A stretch of DNA of 64,000 bases. Source: Azolla caroliniana (taxonomy: Eukaryota; Polypodiophyta). This document shows positions 1 through 11,097 of this stretch, piece after piece (position 1 is the stretch's first letter; each line of letters starts with the position of its first letter). Made by a program: the position numbers and the translations under genes. Below the pieces are notes generated by a model. It saw only the letters and a list, made by a program, of their open reading frames with translations, was not told the origin of the DNA and made no database searches. The DNA is taken from positions 10,540,001-10,604,000 of the forward strand of contig JBHGNT010000021.1 in NCBI GenBank assembly GCA_043228905.1. The letters are read 5' to 3'.

Positions 1-2549
1 ATGGCTTCGCATGTCGCTACAACCGCTCCTCTATACTCGGCTTCGGTGCTTGACATCGCAACTGTCGGCTGCTTCTTGCTACTCCACGCAATCGCGGCAT
101 TCCCAAGAGAGAACGCGAAACCAGACGTGGATCAGCGATCATCGGCGTTTCCGACCCAATGAACATCGGTGTAACTGACCAACTGCGTGGCAGTATTGGT
201 CTGATATAGTAGCCCCCGGTCCTTAGTGCCACTGACATACCGGAGTACGCGTTGTGCGCATTGAAGGTGCTCCTCGGTCGATCGGACCATGAACTGACTA
301 ATCACCCTGACCGTGTAGCTGAGATCTAGTCGGGTGATGGTCAAGTATATAAGGCTTCCGACTATCTGTCGGAACCTCGTCGGGTCGCATACCTTCTCGG
401 AATCAGGGCGAAGCTTGACGGTTCTATCCAGAGGAGTCAAGATGAACTTACAGTCGGCCATCCCAAATTCGAAGAGCATACTTAGCACGTAATGTCATTG
501 GCTGATCAGTATGCCTTTAGGGGTGCGGTTCACTTCGATCCTGAGGAAGTAATGAAGATCCCCCATATCCTTCATATCGAATGATGCCGCAAGCTGCAGC
601 TTCACGTGGTCAATCTCACCTAGGTTGACGCCGGTGATGACCAAGTTATGAACATAAAATAAAATGCCAACCGGCCCGAGTCAACCTTTCCGGATAAGCA
701 ATGAGGAATCCGATTTGGATGTTGCAAAGCCCATCCGATGCAATCGTTGCGTGATTTTCGCGTTCCAGGCACGCGGGGCTTGCTTTAGTCTGTAAAGGGA
801 TTTCTTCAATCCGCACACCGCTGAAGTGTTCGTTCCGGAGTGAAATCCGGGGGGTTGTACCATGTACACCTGTTCCTCAAGCTCACATTACAGGAACGCA
901 TTCTTTACATCCATCTGATGTAAGTGCCACCCCTTTGCCGCAGCTACTGCAAGCAAAACACGGACGGTCGTCATCTTCGCGACCGGCGCAAACGTCTCAT
1001 CGTAGTCGATGTCGTGTTTTTGCGAGTAGCCTTTCGCTACTAAATGGGCCTTGTATCGGTTGACCAAGTCGTTGGTGTTGCACTTGAACTTGTACACCCA
1101 CCTGCATCCGATCGGCTTCACACCCTTTGGTGTGTCAACCAGGTCCCAGGTTTCATTCTCTGCCAATGCGCGCATCTCTTCCTCGATTGCGGCGCGCTAA
1201 TTTGCGTCCTTCACCGCTTTTGTGTAGCTCTCTGGCTCACGCACTTCCGCTACATAGGTCATGTACGCATAGTGATGCGCCATGTACTCATTGTAACCGA
1301 ACTGCACAACAGGGTTCTTCTGGTGGGTAGACCGGCGTAATTGCTCATTAGCCGATATTGAGGCTATCTTAGCGGACTTCGCTCTCAAAGACCCATCATC
1401 ACTGCCCTCGGAGTCGAACCCGCGTTGATCCAACTCACACGATCCGACTCGTTCCTATCCGTGCCATAATCCGACACCTTGTTCTTCCCTTTTTCCTTGT
1501 GCGTAGCCCGTCTCCTCGGCTTCTTGCTCACGGAATGCACGGCCGAGTCTCCACTACTCGCCGGGTCTTCATCGGACTGGTCAAACCGACTAAGTTGTCC
1601 AGCCTGTCCGCTTAACCGAAACGAAATCGGACTCTCATTGCGGGTCCCGATTTCAAGCTCATCTGGAGGCATCTCGGCCTCACTGACCTCATCATCAGAA
1701 CACGGATTGGAGGTGAGGTCCGTAGTCGGAGGCAAATACCAGGACACGGACTCGTCAAACACAACGTTGCGACTCACGAGCGCTTGTTTGGTGCGAGGGT
1801 TATGACACTTATAACCCTTCTGCTCGTCCGAATAGCCAACCAAGATACACTTCTCGTCTTTCGCGACCAACTTCCGTTGCTTCTCCTTCGGTACATGCAC
1901 ATACTCAATGCTACCAAAAACTCTCAAGTGTCGCAGATTCGGCTTCCTTCCAAAATACAGCTCATGCGCCGACACTTTTTCTCCGATCCAATTCTGAATA
2001 TACACCGCGTTTCATATCGCCTCGGCCCAATAAAACTTGGGCAAGCTCTTCTCCTCCAGCATTGCCTAGGCCACTTCTACAATTGACCGGTTCTTCCACT
2101 CGGTCACGTCGGTTTGCTCCGGCGTGTATCTACAACTGAATTCGCGCCGAATTCCAATTTGTTGTAGATAGCCATTGAATTGACCGGAAAAATACTCTTT
2201 TTTGCCATCAGACCGCAAGCACTTGATCTTTCATCCTGTTTCCATTTCCACGAACCCTTTGAGGTCCCGGAAACAATCGAAGACTTCACTCTTCTTCTCG
2301 ATGAGGTAGATCCACGTGTGCCACGTATAGTCGTCGATGAAGGAAACAAAATATCGACTCCCGCCAAGACTAACGTTCTGTGTCAATCCCCATACATCAG
2401 AATATATCAAGTCGAGGTTGTTCCGGCTTTGGTTACACTCGTTGGGGAAAGGAAGTCAGTGTTGCTTCCTGACGGGAATGTTGTCTGCCTGGCCGGACTA
2501 GCCTCAACACAGCTGTCTATCCGACACTTCTCCAAAGGGGTGGTAAGGA
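1..2549 (-). pseudogene. copia-1 pol remnant: integrase, reverse transcriptase, RNase H
   Basis: Remains of a Ty1/copia polyprotein read right to left. The integrase core lies at about 2450-2010 (HTWIYLIEKKSEVF, then YTPEQ), the integrase C-terminus at 2005-1700 (KVSAHELYFGRKPNLRHLR, GYSDEQKGYKCHNP), the start of reverse transcriptase at 1175-888 ([15 protein letters not shown]), the RT palm at 869-681 (GLKKSLYRLKQAPRAWN) and RNase H from 488 to the window edge (STEAEYRGA near position 100). The part between 681 and 488 is compressed and the YVDD motif is not seen. Frames change several times and stops interrupt it, so it is dead. The left end runs off the window. The right end is cut inside integrase, just after the GKQH-type motif (about 2450-2549), by the neighbouring gypsy LTR. 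Family assignment is secure from domain order; no LTR of its own is visible. Confidence 0.9.
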
Positions 2550-2905
2550 TGGGATGCTAGGTTACATGCGTAAGATGATTACAATTAAGCACAGACGGTA
2601 AACAATACGAAGATACAGATAAACACGCAATAATTACTTTTGTATTACTTCCGTCAAAGCCTTTTACAAATCATCGGATCCTTTTATAGGCATCCGGCAA
2701 GGTTACAATCGGTGCGCTTAGGCAACCGACATCCGAATCGGTCCGGATCCGGATCGGTACAACTGTACCGGATCCGTCCCTCCGAATAATAATTCTACTA
2801 TTATTTACTTCCTATTATCCGATCCGACTCCGCCTTCCCACTTGTCCTTGCTCTTCTGTCCGGCCAACACATGGCACGCCCGTGGGAAAGTGCCATGCAC
2901 TTCGA
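2550..2905 (-). repeat. gypsy-1 3' LTR (approximate ends)
   Basis: Non-coding block between the copia-1 remnant and the end of the gypsy-1 extra gene. On the minus strand it carries a clear TATA box (CCTATAAAAG, 2691-2700) followed downstream by AT-rich sequence, as expected of an LTR promoter. It follows a purine-rich stretch at about 2906-2924 that would serve as polypurine tract. The ends are not certain: TGGATTC or TGTTGGCC could be the start, and the other end is probably at TGGGATG (2550 on the plus strand). A second LTR to compare with is not in the window. Confidence 0.5.
2691..2700 (-). promoter_or_regulatory. TATA box in gypsy-1 LTR
   Basis: CCTATAAAAG on the minus strand, inside the candidate LTR and pointing the same way as the gypsy-1 genes. 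It is placed as an LTR promoter would be. Confidence 0.5.
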
Positions 2906-2919
2906 ATCCACTCCCGGCC

Positions 2920-5214
2920 TCATTCTTCCTCCAAAATATCGAGCACACTCTGCTCGATGGTGTCAAGTGGTGCTTCTTCCTCCAATTCCTGTTCCTTGCC
3001 TGCCTGGTCTCCGACCTCCGGTTGGGTTGGCTGTTCCGTAAAAATTTGCTGCTCCGGCTCTGCTTGATTCTGCTGTGCCGGTGCTTCCTCACCGCTTCGT
3101 CCGGGTTCTTCCTGTTCTCCCTCCGTTCCTGGCTCTGTTCTGTTACCAGTGTCGCTTTCTCCGGTCTCAACTGGTCTGCTCGGTACGCCTTCTTCCTCTG
3201 CTCTGGTGTCTTCTGGTCTTAGCTCTTCTTCTTCTCCGGCATCGGTCAGTTCCTGCTCTTCTTGATTTCCTTCGAACGGAAATTCTTCTTCGGGTATTCC
3301 TTGTCGGGGTTGTTCGGTGTCGGTTGGTTCAACTTTAGCCGGTCGCTCTCCCTCACTAATAGTGATTGGCGTCGTTCTTCCCTTGGCTTCCTGTCGTAAC
3401 CGGTCCTGCTCGTATTTCTCCAACTCCAACTGAGTTGCGAGCTGCCCGTCATCCAACCTCTCTACCAACCCTCGGATTTCTTTGAGATGTTCTTCCGCTA
3501 AAGCGTAGAAATCCTCCGACAATTCTTCCCGAATGGCGACGATACTTTCTTCATCCATTTTGTAGAACTTGTCATCGGTCTTCCTCCGATTCTCGGCATC
3601 CGCTTGGAGTGTCTGCAGCTCGGCTGCCTGTTGTGACCACTCCTTCCATAGCTTTTCCGTACTTTCGTTGATGCTTGCCTGAGCTCGGGTACTCCAACCT
3701 CACATGATGAGCTTGATCCGATCAACCCCCGCCTTAGCGTGCGCATAAGCTTCTTGCTTTTCCTTCCTTGCCAATTTTATAATGTCGGCCATTATCTGAG
3801 CCTGGGCCTCGTAATCCGCTTTCTGCTTTTCATAGGTACTTTGCAGTTTGCTGATCGTGAAGGTCGATCTTTCCTTTTCTTCATTCCTGATCTTAGTCAA
3901 ATCTAGCTTTTCCCGCCTTAGCGCCTCTAATTCCTTCCTTCTCTCCGTCGCTTGGGCTATTTCCGCCGACAATGCTTCCTTTTTGGCACTGACCTCATCC
4001 ATTGCCTTAGCCAGATCTAATCGGGTCTCTTTGAGCTGTTCTTTCAGCTTCTCTATTTGCCGGTCGTAGTCTGCTGTCCGTTTCTTGTTGTCTGACTCGG
4101 CCTGCTTGTGATCTCGGTAGAGACGGTCGAAGTCCTCCATCTTCTGCTTCAGGCGTCGGTTTGCCTGAGCTCTTAACCGGTCGTCCCGGTCCTTCTGTTG
4201 TCGGAGTTCTTCCTGCAGTCGTTCTATCTCCTGCTCGGCATGTCGACGCAATCGGTCCTTCTCTTTTTGCAGCTTCTCTTTTTCTTCTTGCAGTCGGTCA
4301 TTAGTGGCTCGGCCTTTCCGGAGGCCTTCTCCCATTTTTCGTTTGTCGTCCTCCACCGCTTTCCGCTGCTCCCTTTCTTTTTCCCTTAATGCCTCCTGAG
4401 CTTTTAACTCCTCTCGTAAGTTTCTATTATTTTTTCGGTCTTAGGGCCAGTTTGCAAGGCTACCGGTTCCGGTTCCGGTTCTGGTTGCTTCCTTGTTGTC
4501 CCGATCGGCTCGGTGACAACTGGTGCTTGTTGAATTCCTTCCCTTGCCTGCAACAACTCCCCTTGCATTTCCTCGATCTGTGTTCGGAGCGCGACCAACT
4601 CCTGAGTTGTTGGATGCGTCAGCTGTTGCCTACACGTTTCTTCTTCCTCTAACTGATCCGCTACTCCCGATAACTGCTCCGAAAGCCATCTCAGCCATTG
4701 TGGCTTTGTGCTTCCTGTGTCGGGGTGGCCTTGCTCACTTCTACTCCTTAACTCTGGCTGTTTTTCCGGCCTTTTCTCTGGCTCCGGTGCTTGTTCATTC
4801 TTCTTCTCTGAGATGACCGGTTCTCTTCTGTCCGGCACAACCGGTGTCGGTGCTGCTTCCCTCGGTACGGGTTCCGGTACTGGTTCCGCCTCGGCTACTG
4901 GAGGTGGTCCTTGCGCCCTCTGCTGAGTTTTGTCAACTGGTGGAGCCGGTCCTTTCGCCCGTCTCTCCCGACCTTGTCTTGCTGGGAGTCTTACCAGTGG
5001 TTCGGATGAGTCTTCTGTTTCAGCTTCCTCCTCCGGTGCAGATACCAGACGGACCTTTTGTATAAAGACCTCTGGTTCCGGTTCCAGCCGTCGCAGCGTT
5101 ATATTGATTGGTTTGAGCGCTACCGGTTCCTCCTCAGCCGATTTCCCTTTGCCTTTTCCTGCCGGTTTTGCCTTTGTTGCCGGTTCCTGTTGCTATCGGG
5201 ATGGTCCTTCCCCC
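2920..5214 (-). pseudogene. Extra 3' gene of gypsy-1, central and C-terminal part: Pro/Glu linker, long coiled coil, acidic tail
   Basis: Continues the gene that starts at 6039. In order on the minus strand: a Gly/Thr/Pro-rich linker (about 5214-4840, frame broken); a Pro/Glu/Gln-rich segment (4838-4404); a strongly charged coiled coil of about 220 residues (4356-3700; repeated EEKEKLQKEKDRLRR-type heptads); then, after one TGA at 3700, more helix and a very acidic tail rich in Glu, Pro and Gln, ending EQSVLDILEEE at 2920. The TGA reads in frame into coding-like sequence, so it is probably a single point mutation. No enzyme motif is seen. Coiled-coil or env-like extra genes 3' of pol are known from some plant Ty3/gypsy lineages, but I do not recognise this one. 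It may be structural; function unknown. Confidence 0.6.
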
Positions 5215-6039
5215 CTATTCTACTTCTTGCTGGGTCCATCCGGGGGTGTGTTTCTCCAGGATCTGTCGGCGCTTTGTGACCTTTTTCGGCGTCGTCTCCT
5301 GCCGACCTCTTTTCTTTTGTGTGATGGGGAGCACCGGTGGGACTAACACCGTTAGCCATTGTGCTATCCCGGCCCATGGCTTTTTTCCTTCCACAAGATT
5401 CTTGATGGCCTCCTTCAATCCTTCGGTTATGAAATGAAGCCAGTCCACTTGTAATCCTTCATACGCTGCAATTAAGAACGCTGCCCGGTACCTGGCTATG
5501 GCCGGGGGGCGAGGATTCACGAATCCGTACTCCATCATGGCGCGGGCCACTTCTCCGAACAGCAGGTTCTCTCCGCCCTGTGTTCGGTACGCCTTGCTGC
5601 TGATAGAATACTCACCGAAATATTCGAACAGGATTTCACTTGAAGGGTTTTCGATTGTTTGAAGTCCTCCTGCTTTTATCCCCGTGAGCGCCTGCACCGC
5701 TCCTTCCGTGATTTTTGATAAATCAATCGATGCTGCCGCATGCTCTGGTTCTGCGTGTGGTGGAGCGTCGGCGATCCTCAGCAATCCTTTTAACCCGTTC
5801 TCCCTCATCCATTGGCGTGCCTCCTTCGACAGTACCATTGTTTCGAATTCTTCTTCTGCTGTCTGTTGTTCGGGATCGGGTTGTGTGTGCACTGTGCGTC
5901 GGATCGCTCTTCTGTGCTTCTGCGCCTGTGTGTAGGAAAATTCGTAAAAAGTAAGTCCTTCGCAGGCCTGTGTCTTATATAGTGGCTTTTGCCTCGAGCC
6001 GCCCTTTTTCGTTTCCCACGCATGTTCCTCTCCCGCCAT
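5215..6039 (-). CDS. Extra 3' gene of gypsy-1, N-terminal domain
   Basis: Open frame of about 274 codons on the minus strand, starting MAGEEHAWETKK at 6039 (an upstream ATG at 6102 is possible, but the second start fits a compact protein). It lies 3' of the gypsy integrase in the same direction, so it belongs to the element. The protein is mainly alpha-helical by eye: YEFSYTQAQKHRRAIRR near residue 34, a central stretch with SKITEGAVQALTGIKAGG and EILFEYFGEYSISSKAYR, and EVARAMMEYGFVNPRPPAI followed by VDWLHFITEGLKEAIKN. It ends in a basic region (KKRGRQETTPKKVTKRR) before a stop at 5215; coding-like sequence continues in another frame below that. No known domain is recognised. The composition (helical head, Pro/Glu linker, coiled coil, acid tail) suggests a structural or targeting protein, which is inference. 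Confidence 0.6.
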   Translation of the reverse strand: MAGEEHAWETKKGGSRQKPLYKTQACEGLTFYEFSYTQAQKHRRAIRRTVHTQPDPEQQTAEEEFETMVLSKEARQWMRENGLKGLLRIADAPPHAEPEHAAASIDLSKITEGAVQALTGIKAGGLQTIENPSSEILFEYFGEYSISSKAYRTQGGENLLFGEVARAMMEYGFVNPRPPAIARYRAAFLIAAYEGLQVDWLHFITEGLKEAIKNLVEGKKPWAGIAQWLTVLVPPVLPITQKKRGRQETTPKKVTKRRQILEKHTPGWTQQEVE

Positions 6040-6252
6040 AATTAGTATGTCCTTTCTTGTTTGCCGCGCGTGAGTGCCCACGTTCCATGCTTTAAATAGC
6101 AAGTACGTGCACGTCCTTCTTTAATGCATGGAGCCTCTTCGTTGCATGGTGGCGCTCCCACCTCTTGTGATCTCCCCATCACTACTATAATTCGCATCGA
6201 TTTTGCCCAGTTTTTTTTTTTTTTTTTTTTTTTTCCCTTTCTTTGGACCACG
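6040..6252. other. Spacer between gypsy-1 integrase and the extra gene, with a T24 run
   Basis: About 210 bases without a convincing gene. It includes an uninterrupted run of 24 T at 6211-6234 (A24 on the coding strand). On the minus strand it lies just after the end of integrase and before the extra gene. It would form part of the 5' leader of the extra gene if that is expressed from its own or a spliced RNA. Confidence 0.6.
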
Positions 6253-7520
6253 TCATTTGCTGGTCCCCCCCGATTTGTTCGGGTCAGTTCGCGTTGATAC
6301 CGGATCCTTCTGTCGGTTTTCCGGGATAGTCTTTGTCAGTATCGGTGTCGGTTCTTCCTCGGTCCGAATATCTTCAGCAGCGTCTGTCGGTGTCGGTTCC
6401 TCATCTTGCCGGATTTCCGAGTTTTGCTTGAACGGGTTGGCTGGCATATTCCCCTTATACGGCTTTAGCCGAAACCCATTTGCCCACTTACCGATGACAT
6501 CTCCAGATAACGTGCCGAGCTGATACGACCCATTGTACTCCTTGGTGATCCAGAACGGTCCGGTCCACCGAAACCGCAACTTTCCCGGCATGTTCCCCAT
6601 CCGTGTCTGGAATAGTAGCACCGGTTTCCACGCCGGTGTCGGTCCACGAAAGCTTTTCTCCTCCTTTGCTCCAGTTCGAGTTGTAGTAAGTTGGCTATTC
6701 GGTTTTCTTCTAATTCCAACAACGTCGCCAGTCGGATTCGTTCGGACTCCTTCTCACTTAAGCGCTCCTTTACCTGAATCCGTAAGCTGGGGATCTGGAA
6801 CTCTACCAGCATGACCGCTTCTAAACCGAATGCTAGTCGGAACGGGGTTGTCCGGATGCTGGTTTTGTACGTTGTTCGGTACGCCCATAGCGCGCTTTGC
6901 AATTTCGTATCCCAGTCGGTCCGGTTCTCGTTGACAATTTTTCGTAGGATGTTCTGCAGAGTTTTGTTCGTTGATTCCGCTAGTCCATTGGCTTGAGGGT
7001 AGTAGGGAGTACTCCTTTTATGTACCACCGCGTAAAATGACGTCAGGCTTTCTACTACCTGCCCGAGAAAATGTCCTCCTTGGTCACTTATAAGCTCGAT
7101 CGGGCATCCATACCGGCACCATATGCACTCGTACAGAAACTTTGCCATGGACGCGGCCGTGTTGTCCCGTAAGGCCTTTGCTTCTACCCATTTGGTGCAA
7201 TAGTCGGTTGCCACTATGACATACCGATTTCCGGTTCGCATTGCCGGTGGCTTGAAGGGACCGACAAAGTCCAAACCCCACTTTTGAAACGGTTCCAAAG
7301 GCAAGACCGGGTGGTGTGGCATCCGGGCCTGCTCCGTGGGTTGGCCCAGTCGTTGACACAAATCGCATTCTCTGCTATACTTCACGGCATCTTTTAGGGT
7401 GGTGGGCCACCACAGTCCGCTCTGCCATATTTTCCGAGCGGTTGCGTCGCCGGCATAATGCCCGCCGGCAATTCCACAGTGGGCTTCCCTGAGGATTAAA
7501 TCCTTCTCATCGCTCTGCAC
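6253..7520 (-). pseudogene. gypsy-1 integrase
   Basis: Ty3/gypsy integrase, which would insert the element's cDNA into chromosomes. The HHCC zinc domain is complete (REAHCGIAGGHYAG ... CDLCQRLG, 7500-7350). The catalytic core shows all three acidic residues: GLDFVGP, ISDQGGHF and GLAESTNKTL. The C-terminal region continues in a second frame at 6621-6253 with a typical GKLRFRWTGPFWI and NGFRLKPYKG end. One frameshift near 6620 separates the two parts, and an in-frame TAG near 7523 separates it from the RNase H piece. There is no chromodomain. Apart from these two lesions the domain looks well preserved. Confidence 0.9.
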
Positions 7521-7529
7521 TGCTCGTCT

Positions 7530-7876
7530 CTAGATGCCATCTGCCCCCTTGTGATAGAGGGTGTCTCCAACCAAGCAGAAATGTCTACTTCTTACTACTA
7601 CCCTTTTCCTTTCATCGCGGTCCATGTTCTCCGGGGGAACTTCGGTGCTCAGGAACTGATGCATCTCAGTTAGCCACGTGTCTTCATCGGCTACCGTTGC
7701 ATCCGTTGCCGGTTTCATCGTGATCCGGAACAACTCGGCGTCGGGGAACTCATCCTGGACGCCGTCCCCTGCTTCTCCGGATTCGAGTCTGCTTAGGTAG
7801 TCCGCTACCGCATGCTGCGCCCCGGGTCGGTGGAAAATGTCGAATTCAAATTCCTGTAACAGCAGTGTCACCGATT
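7530..7876 (-). pseudogene. gypsy-1 RNase H C-terminal fragment and linker to integrase
   Basis: Reads LLLQEFEFDIFHRPGAQH then VADYLSRLE, the typical end of a Ty3/gypsy RNase H (the conserved HxPGxxNxxADxLSR block), followed by the linker with LVGDTLYHKGADG. The gene stops abruptly at about 7876, where the sequence becomes copia integrase (YLMNR). Gag, protease and reverse transcriptase of gypsy-1 are therefore missing from this window. This is a breakpoint between two unrelated elements on the same strand. Confidence 0.85.
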
Positions 7877-9020
7877 CATGAGGTATACAGCCATGTTAGC
7901 CGTTTCTGCCCAGTACCCCTTCGGCACGTCCTTTTCGTTCATCATGGCCCGTGCTACTTCGAGGATGTGCCGATTCTTTCGTTCTACCACTCCGTTTTGT
8001 TGTGGCGTATGTCGACACGAAAACTCTCGCCGAATTCCTTCTTTCCGTAGATACGCCTTAAACTCATCCGAGAAATATTCATTGTCTCCATCCGATCGAA
8101 GGTACCGTATGTGTTGACTCGTAGCTTTTTCGACTCCACTCTTGAATTTTTGGAAGTGTCCGAACACTTCGATCTTTTGCCGCATCGGGTAGATCCAAGT
8201 GTGCCTAGAGAAGTCGTTGATGAAGGTTACATAATATCGGCATCCGCCGAATGTCGTCATTTGAGCCGGTCCCCATACATCAGAATGAATTACGTCGAGT
8301 ACACCTTTGCTTACATTCCTCTCCTTCGGAAATGGATGTTGATGTTGCTTGCCGAATTGGCAAGCCACACATATGCCTTCAATCTGTCTCTCTTTGAAGG
8401 TTGGGAGTCCGATGATGACTCCTTTCATTGCATTGCCCTGAGCTTTGAAGATTGATATGGCCAATCCGCTTGTGCCATAGCTCTATGTTGGTGTCGGGTT
8501 TGAGGCCCTTTGCGTACATTGTCGATTTCACCTCGTTTGACGCAAGGATAAACATTCTACCTTCCTTTCGACCCCGAGCGATGAGTCGGCCTTCCTTCTC
8601 GATAAAGCAACCACCTTGGTTGAATTGAACTTGCATCCCTTGCTCCACAATTTGGCCGACCGAGAGCAAATTCTTCGTTATGGTGGGTACATGTAATACA
8701 TTTTTGATGCAAGTTTGTTCACCATCTTTCCTGAATGTGACATTCCCAACATGCCGAATTAGATGAGTGGTATCGTCTCCGGTCTCGACATAACTGGGTT
8801 GATCTAGCTCCCACAAGTCTCGGAACCACTCTTGATGGGACGTCATATGGTTCGAAGCACCAGAGTCGACGAACCATATGCCTTCCGGACCAGAGGCATT
8901 AGTTGATGTAGAAGCCGACATAGAGTTTGCTCTATATCTCATCACGAATAGTCCGTCGTAATTGTCGTACTTAGATTTGGTGGCGTAATTCGTGAGTTGT
9001 TGGCTTGTGGACGCTGACTC
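7877..9020 (-). pseudogene. copia-7 protease and integrase
   Basis: Protease carries an intact active site (WFVDSGASNHMTSHQEWF at about 8880). Integrase follows with part of its HHCC region (ELWHKRIGHIN; CVACQFGKQHQHPFP) and the catalytic acids in VIHSDVWGP, SDGDNEYFSDEF and NGVVERKNRHI. A frameshift near 8420 separates the WHKRIGH part from the zinc-site cysteines. The frame ends with MAVYLMNR at 7877, where copia pol normally continues for several hundred residues. The polyprotein would cleave itself and insert the cDNA if complete. Confidence 0.88.
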
Positions 9021-9035
9021 ACGCATCTTCTTTTG

Positions 9036-9077
9036 GCACTCTTCTTCGCAGTGGCCGAATTTCCCGCAATAGCCGCA
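9036..9077 (-). other. CCHC zinc knuckle of copia-7 gag
   Basis: Fourteen codons with the exact spacing C-x2-C-x4-H-x4-C, the nucleic-acid-binding knuckle of retrotransposon nucleocapsid. Confidence 0.85.
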
Positions 9078-9551
9078 TTCAATTGAGGTTTGTCAGCTCG
9101 GACCGGAATGGTGGCTCCCCTTTCTTCCGAAGGTTTCCCGATGGCCTCCATCTTGTTGCCATAATTGAGAGTTTTTTTCGTAACCCAAGCCTTGTCCACC
9201 TTGTCCTCTTCTTGCACGGTCGCATCCTCTTCCTCCGTCCAAGTGCGTGTAGAGCATTTGGCCTTCCGAGCCATTACTCCTTGTTCGAACATGGTTTTCT
9301 TCGACCAACAACATGGATTGCAGATCGAAGGAGGGCAGATTCTCCCGTGTTAGTATGGCGGTCCGCATCATGCTAAATCGTGGTGCAAGGCCGACGCTTA
9401 TCGAGCCAAGTGAATCACAAAGCTCCTTGATCTTCAAGGTGTAGCTCGTGACAGACATATCCCTTTGTTGGATATTATTCAACTCTTGGCGGAGTTGAAG
9501 CTTTCTCGCAGTAGTGTTGGTGGCGAAAATCTTTCGTAGATTCTCCCACGC

Positions 9552-10669
9552 TGTCGTGAAGATTTTCGGCGATAGTGTGAAACTTGTGAGGAACATACGA
9601 AATCGAGTGTGGTTCTTCTCATGCAATATAAAACAATAATAGTGAAGATACTATTTTAAATAAGTTTAATATCTTGGTACAAAAAGATGAAGGTCTTCAA
9701 GAGCTTTTGAATGCACTTTGCTACATAACAAACGATCAACTAAGTGTGAAGTTATGTGCGAAAAAAGAAAAGAGCAACAAACCTGTGAGATATCCCACAT
9801 AGATAGGACAAACAAGGATCTTACAATATATAAAGCAAAGCCAAAAGCTATTATTTTGTGTCTATGTGTGGAGCATAGGGAATTCAAGGTGACTTGAAGT
9901 AAGTTAATCAAATGAATGGGTGTGGCCTAGCTACTTGCAAAGGTTTTTGGCTAACCAAAATCGGACCGGCGACAACCGGTGACCGGCCAGTGACGGAATC
10001 GGCTTGAGATGCGGACCGAACCGGATCGGGATGCGGTGACCGGCCGATGACGGAACCAGCTAGGGATGCGGACCAAATAGGTGCAAATCGGACGGATCAG
10101 CTGATCGCGGTGCACTTAAAGATATTTGGTGTAATTACAAGACCGAAAGCCTAATAGTATTTTTGTGCTTTATAAAGGGATGTATGCAAGACTTGAACAT
10201 TGCACCTCCAAGTTGAGAGTCTATAGGCTTACCATTAAGCCAAATCATTTCCTTAGAAATATTTTTCCTATCATTATAGTTTTACATGTAAATTCTCATA
10301 TTAGAGCTTGATTGAGTGACATGTAATGCATGAGCGCCAAATGGCAAACATGCATCACATGCATTGTATGCATGTCTTGTACCCTCACATGCATCATATG
10401 CATGGGAGCATCTATAAAAGGGTGGATAAAAAAGAAAAGGAGTGATGTATTAATCAAGAAATTAAAAGTAAGAAATTCGTTATCCAATTTATGTATCAAT
10501 CTTGTTCTTCAATCTAAAGTCAAGTGTTCTATCTTATCTCAATCTCTCTCTCATTCAATCTATCTTAATTCCTTTCTTGCTAAAGCTAGTACAAACTTCG
10601 AGTCCTTCCGGTCCAGAACCCTGGCGATTCCGCCTCACGATCCGCACGTAGTGACAGATCTTCACGACA
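9552..10669 (+). mobile_element. Solo LTR inserted in copia-7 gag, related to the gypsy-2 LTR
   Basis: Starts TGTCGTGAAGAT (9552) and ends ATCTTCACGACA (10669), a 12-bp perfect terminal inverted repeat with the TG...CA ends of an LTR. It is flanked by ACGC(T) on both sides (9548-9552 and 10670-10674). It has a TATA box at 10412-10420. Its interior resembles the gypsy-2 5' LTR (25715-26326, other strand): both share the terminal TGTCG/CGACA, a tract rich in ATGCAT around the promoter, and an antisense tRNA-like segment. No internal genes remain, so it is a solo LTR left by LTR-LTR recombination. Most of the 1.1 kb has no other feature; 9961-10080 holds a GC-rich imperfect repeat. Confidence 0.8.
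10412..10420 (+). promoter_or_regulatory. TATA box of the solo LTR
   Basis: CTATAAAAG about 250 bp before the LTR end, downstream of a run of ATGCAT motifs. It supports plus-strand orientation of the LTR. Confidence 0.5.
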
Positions 10670-11097
10670 ACGCTTCCTTCGGTGTCTTGGTTTCTCGAAT
10701 GTACCCGAGCATGTGGTCGTGAACACATGTCGCCAAGCAATACATCACTTGGCTTGCCGCTTGCTCCCACGTTGCATAGTCGGCGTCTTTTGGGTTGGGC
10801 CAATTTTCTTGTGATGCTTTGATGTAGCTCCAATAGCCTTGGCCGACAAGGTATTGGTGCATCTTGTACTCCCAAGATGCAAAGTTGTTGCGATCCAACT
10901 TCTCGCTAGGGAGAGCGCTCCCCATTTGAGTATTCATTGTCGATGTAGATTTCTTCCTTCTTTTCTTTTCCTTCTCTCTCGAACACGAGATATGTAGTCG
11001 CACTACGATAGCGATGAACTGGTTTTTCTTGAATGCCGACATAGAGCACAACACACAATCACGATGAGGCGAGTGGGCTAGATCGAGCAACCAAATC

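Larger units (their letters stand above)
9021..10937 (-). pseudogene. copia-7 gag, split by a solo LTR
   Basis: Gag of the UBN2 type, which packages element RNA. The N-terminal part starts MNTQMGSALPSEKLDRNNF at 10937 and runs to KTPKEA at about 10675. After the 1.1-kb insertion the frame resumes with WENLRKIFATNT at 9551. The CCHC zinc knuckle is intact (CGYCGKFGHCEEEC, 9077-9036). Joining the two parts across one copy of the 5-bp ACGCT gives a perfect reading frame (KTPKEA then WEN), so gag was sound when the LTR inserted. One frame change occurs between 9093 and 9077. Confidence 0.88.

Noticed and set aside
4930-5437. Plus-strand open frames rich in Ser, Phe and Leu opposite the gypsy-1 extra gene (also 2842-3338 and 4389-4926)
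   Set aside because: They are the reverse of Glu/Lys/Gln-rich coding sequence, which gives Leu/Phe/Ser-rich frames; no motif or neighbour supports them.
6211-6234. A24 on the minus strand as polypurine tract or poly(A) tail
   Set aside because: It is followed by coding sequence of the same element, not by an LTR or an element end, so neither role fits.
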